DNA of 64,000 nucleotides from Marinobacter adhaerens HP15. GTDB taxonomy: Bacteria > Pseudomonadota > Gammaproteobacteria > Pseudomonadales > Oleiphilaceae. Where the stretch lies: assembly GCF_000166295.1 (NCBI RefSeq), contig NC_017506.1, forward strand, positions 310,001-374,000. The letters are read 5' to 3'. A program made the position numbers and the translations under genes. Shown piece by piece: positions 52,767 through 61,848 of the stretch (position 1 is its first letter; every line of letters begins with the position of its first letter). The notes beneath the pieces were generated by a model, which was not told the origin of the DNA, did no database searches, and saw nothing but the letters and a program-made list of their open reading frames with translations.

Positions 52767-55189
52767 GATTGAAGAGGTTAACGGTTATGGGCGCGCCAGA
52801 CAGAATCAAACAACTTGCCCCGATTGCCACTGGGCTGTTTTGTGTGGTCCTCGCCTTGCCGGTGGTCGCCGACATGAAAAGCCTGGACGATTCCACGCTG
52901 GCAAACATCAGTGGCCAGAGTGGTTTGTCGGTAGAGCTCGATCTTGGCCTGACGGCAGATCGACTGTCCTATGTTGATGATGGCAGCAGCATCCATCTGG
53001 ACGGTTTTCGCATTGGGTCCGCCGTTGATCCTTCTGGTCAGGCATTCCACCTGATTCGCATCGATGTTGAGGAGGATGCATCCCTTAACCTCGATTACCT
53101 GGTGAAAGACCGACGGATCGAGTTCGGTGATATCCGGCTCGCCGGGGCCCCCGGTGTCAGTATGGGGGGGATCTTTTTCGATCATTCTCTGGAAGGGTAT
53201 TTAAATATAAGGCAGGGTAGCTCCGTTGGCGGGGCCGGATATACCTTTGACTCCGCCTACACGATGACTGGCGGCCGTCTGGGATATCGCACCAATGGCA
53301 ATGAAGTTTTTCTGGACGATATCACCATGAATGTGGAGGCACTGGGAGTAACCCTGGATGTGGTCGGCGACACTCTGGCTCTGAATGCGCCCAGAATAAC
53401 CGGGGATTGGGAGGTCGGCGCGATTCGTTACAGCAGCAACCCCTTGAATCATGGCGTATCCGTCGATTCCGGCAACGGACAGCCTCTGCCCAGCTATGGC
53501 AGCCTGAGTGGAAGTTACGAGCTTTCCTCCAGCACAAGCCTGACTGCCGGCGGCCGATCCGGGGAGGGCCTTCGAATCGATAACGAGACCGCTATACACT
53601 CGGCCTCTTTTCTATATAGGGATGACGGAAAGGCCCTCGCGCTTCGAGACATCACTGGCGTCTATCGGATTAACGACCTCCGGCTCGATGTGGCGACCGA
53701 CTGGCAGAATAGATCGGCCCTGGCCCTGACCCTTGGCTCCATGGATGGTGAATTCAGCATTGGCGCTATTGAGGTGGGTGGCAATGGCAAGAGTATCGGT
53801 CAGGTGAATGTCAGCTTTCTGCTTGAAGATCAGGTGTTCAACGGCCGCAGCTATTCCAATGCGATCTACCTGCAGGGGGGTGGACACCCTGACGCCGGGC
53901 CGCAGGGCTTGCGACTTGCCACTGAATGGAGTCTTCGGCTTGCTGATTTCAGCTACACCGAAGACGGCAACCGGGTGATCTTCAGTGGCCTGCAGTCCTG
54001 GGGGCAGGGCGATGTAACGGTCAATGTAACTCGCGATGGCGTCACCAACGATACCGAGTTCTTCGATGGTCTGCGGATTGGTTTCGAGGACATCAGGGCC
54101 GGCTACCGGATCAACGGTCTGCGAGTAGGAAGTGATGACGCCCCCTTGCAGGGTGGCACAGAGCTGCTGCTGGCACTGGGGTTCTATCCGGCTTACGAAT
54201 TCGAGCTTGATGGCCATGTGACGCTCGGTGCAGGCGGCGCATCGGGTGAGGGAATAACCATCAATTCCGATGTCAGCATCAGGAACGGCAAGGCGGCGAT
54301 TATCGCGGTGCCCTACGATGAAGGTAATGGTGAGATTCCCCAGAAGGGTCTCTGGATTACCGAACTGGATTATGACGCGCATGTCCGTGACATGACCGTT
54401 GATGTCAGCCAGGAGGGGCTTGCGGTGATCAAGGGCGAATCCTGGAGCACCATGGATATCGGCAATCTGAGAATCGGCGACAAGGAATCCGGTCAGAGTT
54501 TCGGGAGGTTCGTGATTCAGAAATACGAAACCGGCAGCAGCATGACCGTCGTCCCCGGCGGGGCCGGCGATGTCTGCGCCGGTGGCATGGGTGATAGTCC
54601 ATCCGCCTGTGCGGCTTCCGGAGGTGTCTGGGAAACCCGGGGTGAGGAGGGGCTGACGGTCCGCCTGAAGCAGGTGCTTGCCAAGGCCATCAATGAAGCC
54701 CGGAAGAACTCGCTGACCTGGGAAACCAACCGGCAAAGCAGCGGTGTTGGTGAGGCCATGAACGGAACCGGGACGAGCCTCGTTCTGAACGATATCCATA
54801 CCAGCGATGGTGGGGATTTCGATGGTGATGGCGTAGACGACAACTCGTTTGGGCTACGCACCGATCTTTCCGTGGATGTCTATCAAACCCGGGTTGTGAA
54901 GAAAGAGGACGGTCCGGATGCAATGGGAGTGACAGGCAACCGGGGCGATGAAAAAATCATGGATGGTTCGTCCACTGCCGGTTACCGCTATGTCTCCAAT
55001 CCAACCCTCGCCGAGGCCGACAACAGACCGCTCGGGTTTGCGGTGAAGGCGAGAAGCCGGTTCAAGGAACTCTCGATCAACAATATCGATCTGGTTCATC
55101 CCGTTGGTGGTGCTCAGACGGCCGTCTATGGCGTCAAAATGCAGAACTTTGATATCAAGGCCAATCTAACCGCAACCCCGATTCCCTGA
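52763..55189 (+). CDS. Secreted protein 4 of four-gene operon, large (unknown)
   Basis: An 808-residue exported protein. The signal peptide (ending PVVA) is followed by LDDSTLANISGQSG. The body is built of repeated beta units: GGRSGEGLRIDNE near residue 270 and GGASGEGITINSD near 495 are alike. MDIGNLRIGDKESGQSFGR near 570 matches an element of protein 2. A calcium-type loop, DFDGDGVDDN, sits near residue 690, and a CAGGMGDSPSACAASGG disulfide segment near 615. The GTG start at 52763 overlaps the previous stop by 4 bp; ATG 52787 is an alternative. It may form a long surface or periplasmic fibre. Confidence 0.75.
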   Translation: MRLKRLTVMGAPDRIKQLAPIATGLFCVVLALPVVADMKSLDDSTLANISGQSGLSVELDLGLTADRLSYVDDGSSIHLDGFRIGSAVDPSGQAFHLIRIDVEEDASLNLDYLVKDRRIEFGDIRLAGAPGVSMGGIFFDHSLEGYLNIRQGSSVGGAGYTFDSAYTMTGGRLGYRTNGNEVFLDDITMNVEALGVTLDVVGDTLALNAPRITGDWEVGAIRYSSNPLNHGVSVDSGNGQPLPSYGSLSGSYELSSSTSLTAGGRSGEGLRIDNETAIHSASFLYRDDGKALALRDITGVYRINDLRLDVATDWQNRSALALTLGSMDGEFSIGAIEVGGNGKSIGQVNVSFLLEDQVFNGRSYSNAIYLQGGGHPDAGPQGLRLATEWSLRLADFSYTEDGNRVIFSGLQSWGQGDVTVNVTRDGVTNDTEFFDGLRIGFEDIRAGYRINGLRVGSDDAPLQGGTELLLALGFYPAYEFELDGHVTLGAGGASGEGITINSDVSIRNGKAAIIAVPYDEGNGEIPQKGLWITELDYDAHVRDMTVDVSQEGLAVIKGESWSTMDIGNLRIGDKESGQSFGRFVIQKYETGSSMTVVPGGAGDVCAGGMGDSPSACAASGGVWETRGEEGLTVRLKQVLAKAINEARKNSLTWETNRQSSGVGEAMNGTGTSLVLNDIHTSDGGDFDGDGVDDNSFGLRTDLSVDVYQTRVVKKEDGPDAMGVTGNRGDEKIMDGSSTAGYRYVSNPTLAEADNRPLGFAVKARSRFKELSINNIDLVHPVGGAQTAVYGVKMQNFDIKANLTATPIP

Positions 55190-55199
55190 TCTTCCGACA

Positions 55200-55237
55200 G
55201 GCGGTTCGCAAAGCGACACCGCCAACTTTGTCTTTTT
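55200..55237 (+). terminator. Terminator candidate after the secreted-protein operon
   Basis: GGCGGTTCGC and GCGACACCGCC form a stem with one bulged base and loop AAA, followed by AACTTTGTCTTTTT. Confidence 0.5.
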
Positions 55238-55291
55238 CCCTTCCCTGGTGTTTAATCCGGCCTTACCCAATTTCATGGCTGGATGCATCTT

Positions 55292-56257
55292 ATGAAATCC
55301 AAAGCACTTATAGAGCTGCTCAGTGACGGTCAGGTTCACTCCGGAGCCGCGCTGGCCGAAAAGCTCGGGGTTAGTCGTACCGCAATCTGGAAGCAGATTC
55401 GTCGCGCGATGGAGGAAGGTGCTGACATTGCCACGATTCGCGGACGTGGATATCAGCTGGTGTCCCGGGTCGACCTGCTCGATAGGGCGCGGGTGCTTCG
55501 TGAAATTGCCGCCGGCCGGGAACAGGAGCTTTCACTGACAGTCCTCGACGAGGTTGACTCGACCAATGCCGAGGTGATCAGGCAGATTACCGCCGGAAGC
55601 AAGGGTGTCCCGGTGGTTATCGCCGACTGTCAGACGTCCGGCCGAGGCCGACGGGGGCGTGTATGGCAAAGCCCCAGGGGCGAAAACCTATACCTGAGCA
55701 TGGGGCTCACCTTCCACGGCGGCTTCGGAGTACTGGATGGGTTGAGTCTGGTGCTCGGCGTTGCGGTGGCCAATGCCCTGGAACGACTGGGAGTGCCGGA
55801 GGTCGGACTCAAGTGGCCAAATGATATTTTTCTGCCGGACGGCAAGCTTGGCGGCATCCTGGTGGAGCTCCAGGGTGAGCTGGAGGAAGGCGTGGTGCAG
55901 GTAATTGCGGGTATCGGGCTGAATGTACATATGTCCCGGGCTGATGGCGTCGATCAACCCTGGAGCAGCCTCGCCAGGGCCTGCCCGCAAGTCGAGTGGT
56001 CACGCAGCCAGATCGGCGGTGCAATCATCGATGCTGTATTCGATGCTGTTGCGCTGTTCTCGGATATCGGGTTTGCAGATTTTCGGGAGTCCTGGCAGCG
56101 TCGCGATGTGTTCATGGGAAAATCGCTCAAGGCCCGGGGCGGTGATGTCGAAGGTGTCGGTTGTGGCATTGATGACGCCGGCAACTATCAAATCCGGACC
56201 GAAAACGGGCTTGTTCCGGTGCGCGCAGGGGAAATCAGTCTGCGAGTGGCAAAATGA
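55292..56257 (+). CDS. birA: Biotin-[acetyl-CoA carboxylase] ligase / biotin operon repressor BirA
   Basis: Attaches biotin to AccB and, in its holo form, represses biotin genes. The N-terminal winged helix is present (ALAEKLGVSRTAIWKQIRRA, residues about 18-38), so it should be the bifunctional class. The catalytic domain has the biotin loop GRGRRGRVWQSPRGENLYLS and KWPNDIFLPDGKLGGIL. The ATG at 55292 gives 321 residues; an ATG at 55283 would add three. Its stop overlaps coaX by 4 bp, the usual birA-coaX pairing. Confidence 0.95.
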   Translation: MKSKALIELLSDGQVHSGAALAEKLGVSRTAIWKQIRRAMEEGADIATIRGRGYQLVSRVDLLDRARVLREIAAGREQELSLTVLDEVDSTNAEVIRQITAGSKGVPVVIADCQTSGRGRRGRVWQSPRGENLYLSMGLTFHGGFGVLDGLSLVLGVAVANALERLGVPEVGLKWPNDIFLPDGKLGGILVELQGELEEGVVQVIAGIGLNVHMSRADGVDQPWSSLARACPQVEWSRSQIGGAIIDAVFDAVALFSDIGFADFRESWQRRDVFMGKSLKARGGDVEGVGCGIDDAGNYQIRTENGLVPVRAGEISLRVAK

Positions 56258-56988
56258 ATCTGTTTATTGACGCGGGTAACACCCGGCTGAAGTGGTGTCT
56301 TGCAAACCAGGATGAGGTTCTGGCCTCGGGGACCGGCTCTCTCGAAGACGAGAACCCCCTGGGCATGTCGGGAGAACTGATCGGAAAGGTTGTGTCTGTC
56401 GCCATATCCACCGTCGCCTCTGAAGAAAGGCGAACTCATTTGGCGGGCTCCGTCGAGAAGCTGTGTCAGGCGCCGGTTCGCTTTTACTGGTCGGAACAGT
56501 CCCGGAATGGCCTCATGAACGCCTACCAGGATGTCTCGAGAATGGGGGCTGATCGGTGGCATGGAATGTACGGTGCCTGGCTCGATCACAGGCAGGGCTT
56601 TGCGGTCTTGGACGCAGGCAGTGCCGTTACTGTCGATTATGTTGATCGGCATGGTCAGCATCTGGGTGGTTATATTCTTCCTGGCCTGCAGATGATGCTG
56701 CGCAGTCTCCGGACCGATGCCGCCCGGATCTGGTTCGACCCGGACCAGGGGCTGGCAACGGACCCTGGCAAGAGTACCGGAGAGTGCGTGAACCATGGTC
56801 TTGCCTGGCTGTCTGCTGCGATGATTGAGCGGGTGATCGCTGACGCCCGAAAACTGTCACTGTCTGAAATTCTGGTTACTGGCGGCGATGCTGACCGGCT
56901 TATCGGTCTTGGTCTGCCCGGGATTTCTTGCCCGGACCTTGTGTTGTCGGGCCTTCGTGCAATTCATGCGGAGGAAGCCTCCGGATGA
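56254..56988 (+). CDS. coaX: Type III pantothenate kinase CoaX
   Basis: First step of CoA synthesis, in place of CoaA. The ASKHA signature LFIDAGNTRLKWCLA begins the protein. MGADRWHGMYGAW near residue 100 and VLDAGSAVTVDYVD near 120 are the type III hallmarks, and GGYILPGLQMM follows. Length is 244 residues. It complements panB and panC, which make the substrate. It overlaps the SPOR-like gene by 4 bp. Confidence 0.95.
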   Translation: MNLFIDAGNTRLKWCLANQDEVLASGTGSLEDENPLGMSGELIGKVVSVAISTVASEERRTHLAGSVEKLCQAPVRFYWSEQSRNGLMNAYQDVSRMGADRWHGMYGAWLDHRQGFAVLDAGSAVTVDYVDRHGQHLGGYILPGLQMMLRSLRTDAARIWFDPDQGLATDPGKSTGECVNHGLAWLSAAMIERVIADARKLSLSEILVTGGDADRLIGLGLPGISCPDLVLSGLRAIHAEEASG

Positions 56989-57658
56989 GGTGGTTGGCGT
57001 TGGTGCTGGTGCTGGTGAGTATTGCTATTTATTACCTGCCGGACTTCCTGGGGCCATCGGGCGGCATGGTCAATGTTGCCAGTGGCAGCCTGCCAAGGGT
57101 GGCCAGCCTCAAATCGCCGGGGCCGGAAGACTCCGGTGTCGGGCCTGGTGCACCCGCCGACGAATCCGAAATGTCCTGTGCCCGCCTTGGATGGATTGAA
57201 ACCGCGGAGCGCGCCCGAAGCCTGGTGGACAGTCAACCTCTCGCGGAGGAGGCGGGTTTCAGGATTGAAGAAGTCGAAAGAGAGCTGGCACCCCTGCACT
57301 GGGTTCTTATTCCACCCCAGCCCGAGGCTGTCGCCCTGAGCCAGTTCCGTGACATTCAGAGGCAGGGGATCGACTCCTATCTGGTTACCGAGGGCGAAAA
57401 CCGCAATGCCATTTCGCTGGGGCTGTTCGAGTCCCGCGAATCTGCAATTTCCGTGCTGGAAGAAAAAAACGTCAGAATCTTAATGCGGTACTGGTCAACT
57501 TCCCCCGAAATCAGATAAGCTACGCGCTCTCTTTTGAGGCGGAACCAGAACTCGCTGAAGAACTGGTTCAGGCGGTGAAAGCGGATTACGGCAGCAATTT
57601 TGATTTCGTTGAAATCAGGCCTTGTGAAGGTGTTGCAACGCCAGAAAAAAATCCGTAG
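56985..57658 (+). pseudogene. SPOR-like membrane protein, frameshifted
   Basis: A short cytoplasmic end, one membrane span (LALVLVLVSIAIYYL) and a periplasmic region that looks like a SPOR domain (LHWVLIPPQ, then NRNAISLGLFESRESAISVL). In the sequence as given, the frame ends at 57518. Adding one A to the A7 run at 57463-57469 opens a further 46 codons that read as good coding sequence (VLVNFPRNQISYALSFEAEP, then FDFVEIRPCEGVATPEKNP). The restored protein would have 224 residues. Either a sequencing error or a recent frameshift. It is coupled to coaX, as in related bacteria. SPOR domains bind denuded peptidoglycan at division sites. Confidence 0.7.
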
Positions 57659-57661
57659 TAT
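57633..57661 (+). promoter_or_regulatory. Promoter of the tRNA-tuf operon
   Basis: TTGCAA (57633-57638), a 17-bp spacer and TAGTAT (57656-57661), followed by the GC-rich ACCGCCC. The start would fall about 20 bp before tRNA-Thr. It overlaps the end of the restored SPOR-like frame. Confidence 0.7.
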
Positions 57662-57689
57662 ACCGCCCTCGCTGACGAGGCGAATGTGA

Positions 57690-57764
57690 GCTGGCGTAGC
57701 TCAGTTGGTAGAGCAGCTGACTTGTAATCAGCAGGTCGGGGTTCGATTCCGTCCGCCAGCTCCA
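57690..57764 (+). tRNA. tRNA-Thr (anticodon TGT), T-stem one base short
   Basis: Acceptor GCTGGCG/CGCCAGC, D arm and anticodon arm (loop CTTGTAA) are normal and CCA is encoded. The 5' side of the T stem is only GGGG against the 3' side CCGTC, so the total is 75 nt rather than 76. GGCGG would restore a complete T stem (with one G-T pair), which suggests a lost C at 57738-57741. Confidence 0.88.
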
Positions 57765-57803
57765 CTTTAAGTTTTGACGGATTTGCTCACGCGAATCCGA
57801 CTC

Positions 57804-57888
57804 GGAGGGGTTCCCGAGTGGCCAAAGGGATCAGACTGTAAATCTGACGGCATCGCCTTCGCAGGTTCGAATCCTGCCCCCTCCACCA
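57804..57888 (+). tRNA. tRNA-Tyr (anticodon GTA)
   Basis: An 85-nt class II tRNA with a long variable arm (GACGGCATCGCCTTC region), anticodon loop CTGTAAA, acceptor GGAGGGG and encoded CCA. Confidence 0.96.
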
Positions 57889-57899
57889 CTAAATTGCTC

Positions 57900-57974
<75 letters not shown>

Positions 57975-57988
57975 ATTTGTTTTGTAAT

Positions 57989-58064
57989 GCTCATGTAGCT
58001 CAGTTGGTAGAGCACACCCTTGGTAAGGGTGAGGTCGGCGGTTCAAATCCGCCCATGAGCTCCA
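57989..58064 (+). tRNA. tRNA-Thr (anticodon GGT)
   Basis: A 76-nt cloverleaf: acceptor GCTCATG/CATGAGC, anticodon loop TTGGTAA, T arm GGCGGTTCAAATCCGCC, and encoded CCA. It is the last tRNA before tuf, the same order as the E. coli thrU-tyrU-glyT-thrT-tufB operon. Confidence 0.96.
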
Positions 58065-58115
58065 TTATTTATCCGGTCAACGTTACGATCCTGGTTGATT
58101 AGGGAGATTGGTCGA

Positions 58116-59312
58116 ATGTCTAAGTCTAAGTTTGAACGTAATAAGCCGCACTTGAACGTAGGCACCATTGGTCACGTTGACCATGGTAAAACCACTTTGA
58201 CTGCTGCCCTGACCCGTGTATGTCACGAAGTTTGGGGTACCGGCTCTGCGAGTGCCTTCGACCAGATCGATAACGCACCGGAAGAGAAGGCGCGTGGTAT
58301 TACCATTGCGACTTCCCACGTTGAGTACGATTCCCCGAATCGCCACTACGCTCACGTAGACTGCCCGGGCCACGCTGACTATGTGAAGAACATGATCACT
58401 GGTGCAGCGCAGATGGACGGCGCGATCCTGGTTTGCTCCGCAGCTGACGGCCCCATGCCGCAGACCCGTGAGCACATCCTGCTGTCCCGTCAGGTTGGCG
58501 TACCTTACATCGTTGTGTTCCTGAACAAGGCGGACATGGTAGACGATGAAGAGCTGCTCGAGCTGGTTGAGATGGAAGTTCGTGACCTGCTGAGCCAGTA
58601 CGACTTCCCGGGTGACGACACTCCGATCATCACCGGTTCTGCGCTGATGGCGCTGGAAGGCAAAGACGACAACGAGATGGGCACTACCGCTGTTAAGAGG
58701 CTGGTAGAAGCTCTGGATGACTACATCCCCGAGCCGGAGCGTGCGATCGATCAGCCGTTCCTGATGCCGATCGAGGACGTTTTCTCTATCTCTGGTCGTG
58801 GTACTGTTGTGACCGGCCGTGTTGAGCGTGGCGTTATCAAGACTGGTGACGAAGTGGAAATCGTTGGTATCAAGGATACCGTGAAGACCACTTGTACTGG
58901 TGTTGAGATGTTCCGCAAGCTGCTGGACGAAGGTCGTGCCGGTGAGAACATTGGTGCGCTTCTGCGTGGCACCAAGCGTGACGACGTTGAGCGTGGTCAG
59001 GTTCTGGCGGTTCCGGGTTCCATCACTCCGCACACCAAGTTCGAGTGCGAAGTGTACGTACTGTCCAAAGAAGAAGGCGGCCGTCATACTCCGTTCTTCA
59101 AGGGCTACCGTCCGCAGTTCTACTTCCGTACCACCGACGTAACCGGTTCTTGCGAACTGCCGGAAGGTGTGGAAATGGTTATGCCGGGTGACAACGTCAA
59201 GATGAGTGTTACCCTGATTGCTCCGATCGCCATGGAAGATGGCCTGCGCTTCGCGATTCGTGAAGGCGGCCGTACCGTTGGTGCCGGCGTAGTCTCCAAG
59301 ATCATCGAGTAA
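58116..59312 (+). CDS. tuf: Elongation factor Tu
   Basis: GTPase that brings aminoacyl-tRNA to the ribosome. G1 [10 protein letters not shown]2/switch I ARGITI, G3 DCPGHADY and G4 [14 protein letters not shown] are all intact, with beta-barrel domains 2 and 3 behind them. The ATG 58116 ([20 protein letters not shown]) gives 398 residues. The codon choice is more uniform than in neighbouring genes, as expected for a highly expressed gene. A second tuf copy is likely elsewhere in the genome but cannot be seen here. Confidence 0.99.
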   Translation: MSKSKFERNKPHLNVGTIGHVDHGKTTLTAALTRVCHEVWGTGSASAFDQIDNAPEEKARGITIATSHVEYDSPNRHYAHVDCPGHADYVKNMITGAAQMDGAILVCSAADGPMPQTREHILLSRQVGVPYIVVFLNKADMVDDEELLELVEMEVRDLLSQYDFPGDDTPIITGSALMALEGKDDNEMGTTAVKRLVEALDDYIPEPERAIDQPFLMPIEDVFSISGRGTVVTGRVERGVIKTGDEVEIVGIKDTVKTTCTGVEMFRKLLDEGRAGENIGALLRGTKRDDVERGQVLAVPGSITPHTKFECEVYVLSKEEGGRHTPFFKGYRPQFYFRTTDVTGSCELPEGVEMVMPGDNVKMSVTLIAPIAMEDGLRFAIREGGRTVGAGVVSKIIE

Positions 59313-59349
59313 TAGACTCGAGAGTAAGTGCACTGAGTTGTTTCGGTGC

Positions 59350-59425
<76 letters not shown>

Positions 59426-59458
59426 TTTTTTAACATCCGGATACATAAGTTGATTCCT

Positions 59459-59827
59459 ATGGAGTCAAAAGCCGTTCAGTCAGCCAGCCGTTTCGATTTC
59501 GTGAAGTGGCTGGTTGTTTTCGTTCTGATCGCCATCGGTGTGGTGGGGAATCAGTATTATAGTGCCGAGTCTCTGCTGTATCGGGTTCTGGCTCTTGTAG
59601 GTCTCGCAATTGTGGCGGCGCTTGTTGCCCTCCAGACCGACCGTGGTCGTCGCTTCGCGACGCTGCTGAAGGAAGCGAGAGTCGAGATCCGGAAAGTGGT
59701 ATGGCCCACCAGGCCCGAGCTCGTGCAGACGACAGCGATTGTTGTGGTGTTTGTGCTCGTTGTGGCTCTGTTGTTGTGGGGTATGGATTCGCTGATCAGC
59801 TGGCTGGTCGCCGGGTTTATCGGTTAA
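59459..59827 (+). CDS. secE: Protein translocase subunit SecE
   Basis: Essential membrane subunit of SecYEG. It has 122 residues with three hydrophobic spans (FVKWLVVFVLIAIGVVG, then LALVGLAIVAALVAL, then a C-terminal span), as in E. coli. The conserved amphipathic helix ARVEIRKVVWPTRPE lies just before the last span. The start at 59459 is the first sensible one after tRNA-Trp. It is 12 bp upstream of nusG. Confidence 0.97.
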   Translation: MESKAVQSASRFDFVKWLVVFVLIAIGVVGNQYYSAESLLYRVLALVGLAIVAALVALQTDRGRRFATLLKEARVEIRKVVWPTRPELVQTTAIVVVFVLVVALLLWGMDSLISWLVAGFIG

Positions 59828-59839
59828 CAGGAGTGGGCA

Positions 59840-60373
59840 ATGGCTAAGCGCTGGTACGTCGTTCATGCGTATTCTGGCTTCGAAAAGCAGGTGATGCGCA
59901 CTCTCAGGGAGCGCGTTGCGCTGCACGAGATGGAAGACCGTTTCGGCGAGATCCTGGTTCCGACCGAGGAAGTCGTCGAAATGCGAGAAGGGAAGAAGCG
60001 CAAGAGTGAGCGCAAATTCTATCCCGGGTACGTACTGGTCCAGATGGAAATGGACGATGCGACGTGGCACCTTGTGAAGAACACCCCGCGTGTTCTTGGT
60101 TTTATTGGTGGTACCAAGGATAAGCCTGCGCCGATTACCGAAAAGGAAGCGGAAGCGATCCTTCGTCGAGTCGAAAGCGGTGCAGATAAGCCCAAGCCGA
60201 AGACGCTGTTCGAGCCGGGTGAGATTGTTCGCGTTGTTGAAGGCCCTTTTGCGGACTTCAATGGTGTGGTTGAGGAAGTTGACTACGACAAGAGTCGGGT
60301 CAAGGTTGCCGTTCTGATCTTTGGTCGTTCAACTCCGGTAGAGCTGGAGTTCGGGCAGGTCGAGAAAGACTGA
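59840..60373 (+). CDS. nusG: Transcription termination/antitermination protein NusG
   Basis: A 177-residue factor linking RNA polymerase to Rho or the ribosome. The NGN domain begins with [20 protein letters not shown]. The KOW motif is [19 protein letters not shown] near residue 128. A terminator-like hairpin separates it from rplK. Confidence 0.98.
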   Translation: MAKRWYVVHAYSGFEKQVMRTLRERVALHEMEDRFGEILVPTEEVVEMREGKKRKSERKFYPGYVLVQMEMDDATWHLVKNTPRVLGFIGGTKDKPAPITEKEAEAILRRVESGADKPKPKTLFEPGEIVRVVEGPFADFNGVVEEVDYDKSRVKVAVLIFGRSTPVELEFGQVEKD

Positions 60374-60391
60374 CCGGTAACGGGAAAGCTG

Positions 60392-60425
60392 AAAGCTCGC
60401 GCGCTCAAGCGACGCGGGCTTTTTG
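60392..60425 (+). terminator. Terminator between nusG and rplK
   Basis: AAAGCTCGCG and CGCGGGCTTTTT form a stem across the 118-bp gap and end in a T-run. A new promoter before rplK, where L1 autoregulation also acts in E. coli, is to be expected, but I could not fix its boxes. Confidence 0.6.
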
Positions 60426-60491
60426 TGTCTGCTCTTAGCAGTTGTAAAAAACGGGGAGCCGAGAGGCGCTTGAACCCACAGGAGATCTATC

Positions 60492-60923
60492 ATGGCAAAG
60501 AAAATTGAAGCGTATATCAAGCTTCAGGTTGCTGCCGGCAAGGCCAACCCGAGTCCCCCCGTTGGTCCTGCACTGGGTCAGCGCGGCGTAAACATCATGG
60601 AATTTTGCAAGGCGTTCAACGCCCAGACTCAGGACATGGAGCCTGGTCTGCCGATTCCGACCGTGATCACCGTTTACAGTGATCGCAGCTTTACCTTTAT
60701 TACCAAGACTCCGCCTGCACCGGTTCTTCTCCTGAAGGCCGCTGGCATCAAGAGTGGCTCCGGTCGTCCGAATACCGAGAAAGTTGGTACCGTGACCCGC
60801 GAGCAGCTTGAAGAAATTGCCAAGACCAAAGAGCCGGACCTGACTGCAGCCGATATGGACGCAGCGGTACGTACCATTGCAGGAACAGCCCGCAGCATGG
60901 GCCTGAACGTGGAGGGCCTGTAA
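60492..60923 (+). CDS. rplK: 50S ribosomal protein L11
   Basis: A 143-residue protein of the GTPase-associated centre. The signatures [20 protein letters not shown] and [19 protein letters not shown] are canonical. The start has AGGAG upstream, and rplA begins one base after its stop codon. Confidence 0.98.
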   Translation: MAKKIEAYIKLQVAAGKANPSPPVGPALGQRGVNIMEFCKAFNAQTQDMEPGLPIPTVITVYSDRSFTFITKTPPAPVLLLKAAGIKSGSGRPNTEKVGTVTREQLEEIAKTKEPDLTAADMDAAVRTIAGTARSMGLNVEGL

Positions 60924-60924
60924 C

Positions 60925-61623
60925 ATGGCGAAGCTGAGCAAGCGTCAGAAGCTTATTCGTGAAAAGGTAGACTCTACTCGTTCCTACTCTGTCGACGAAG
61001 CAGTTGCACTGCTGGTTGAGCTGGGCCAGAACGTGAAGTTCAAAGAGTCTGTCGACGTAGCCGTCAATCTGGGCGTTGACGCACGTAAATCCGACCAGGT
61101 TGTCCGTAGCAGCACTGTTCTGCCTCACGGCACCGGCAAGACCGTTCGCGTCGCTGTATTTACCCAGGGCGCCAATGCCGAGAAAGCAACGGCTGCTGGT
61201 GCAGACGTTGTAGGCATGGACGATCTGGCGGACGAAGTTAAGAAAGGCAACATGGATTTCGACGTGGTTATCGCCACTCCGGACGCCATGCGTGTTGTTG
61301 GTCAGCTGGGCCAGATTCTTGGTCCCCGTGGCCTGATGCCGAACCCGAAGGTGGGTACTGTGACTCCTGACGTCGAGACTGCGGTCAAGAACGCCAAGGC
61401 CGGTCAGGTTCGTTACCGCACCGACAAGAACGGCATTATCCACGCTCCGCTGGGTAACGTTGAATTCTCTGCGCAGAACATCAAGGAAAACCTTGAAGCT
61501 CTGGTAGCAGATCTGAAAAAGGCCAAGCCGTCGTCGGCGAAAGGTGTGTATCTCAAAAAGATCACCATTTCCTCGACTATGGGTCCTGGCCTGACTATCG
61601 ATCAGAGCGGTCTCGCTATTTGA
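60925..61623 (+). CDS. rplA: 50S ribosomal protein L1
   Basis: A 232-residue L1-stalk protein and, in E. coli, translational repressor of rplK-rplA. Typical segments are [35 protein letters not shown] and the C-terminal [13 protein letters not shown]. Confidence 0.98.
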   Translation: MAKLSKRQKLIREKVDSTRSYSVDEAVALLVELGQNVKFKESVDVAVNLGVDARKSDQVVRSSTVLPHGTGKTVRVAVFTQGANAEKATAAGADVVGMDDLADEVKKGNMDFDVVIATPDAMRVVGQLGQILGPRGLMPNPKVGTVTPDVETAVKNAKAGQVRYRTDKNGIIHAPLGNVEFSAQNIKENLEALVADLKKAKPSSAKGVYLKKITISSTMGPGLTIDQSGLAI

Positions 61624-61848
61624 TCCTTTGATCGGTGGTTACTTTGTAGTCTGGGCGGAAGCCAAGGCTGTCAAAGACCGCAGGCCCCCGAAGCACTTTC
61701 GGTCTGACTGGAAGTGCTGCAAGGGTTAAAGCAACGCCTGCGCAGACGGTGTGAAGACGTTCTCTCTGAACCCAAACACCGTTAGGAGCCCCGCGAGGGG
61801 TATATGTGGGTTTGCCGGGAAGACCCGGCGAAATCGAGGAGAAATCCA
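61624..61848 (+). promoter_or_regulatory. rplJ leader (L10-type autoregulatory leader candidate)
   Basis: A 225-nt untranslated stretch between rplA and rplJ. Its position and size match the gammaproteobacterial L10 leader, whose structure is bound by the L10-L7/L12 complex to repress rplJ-rplL. I did not derive a full fold. Confidence 0.55.

Noticed and set aside
53612..54799. A 395-codon open frame antisense to the large secreted protein
   Set aside because: The plus-strand reading has a signal peptide, operon overlaps and family motifs; the antisense frame has none.
58083..59333. A long open frame antisense to tuf (about 416 codons)
   Set aside because: It mirrors the strongly biased codons of tuf, has no ribosome-binding site and no recognisable motif, and spans an essential gene.
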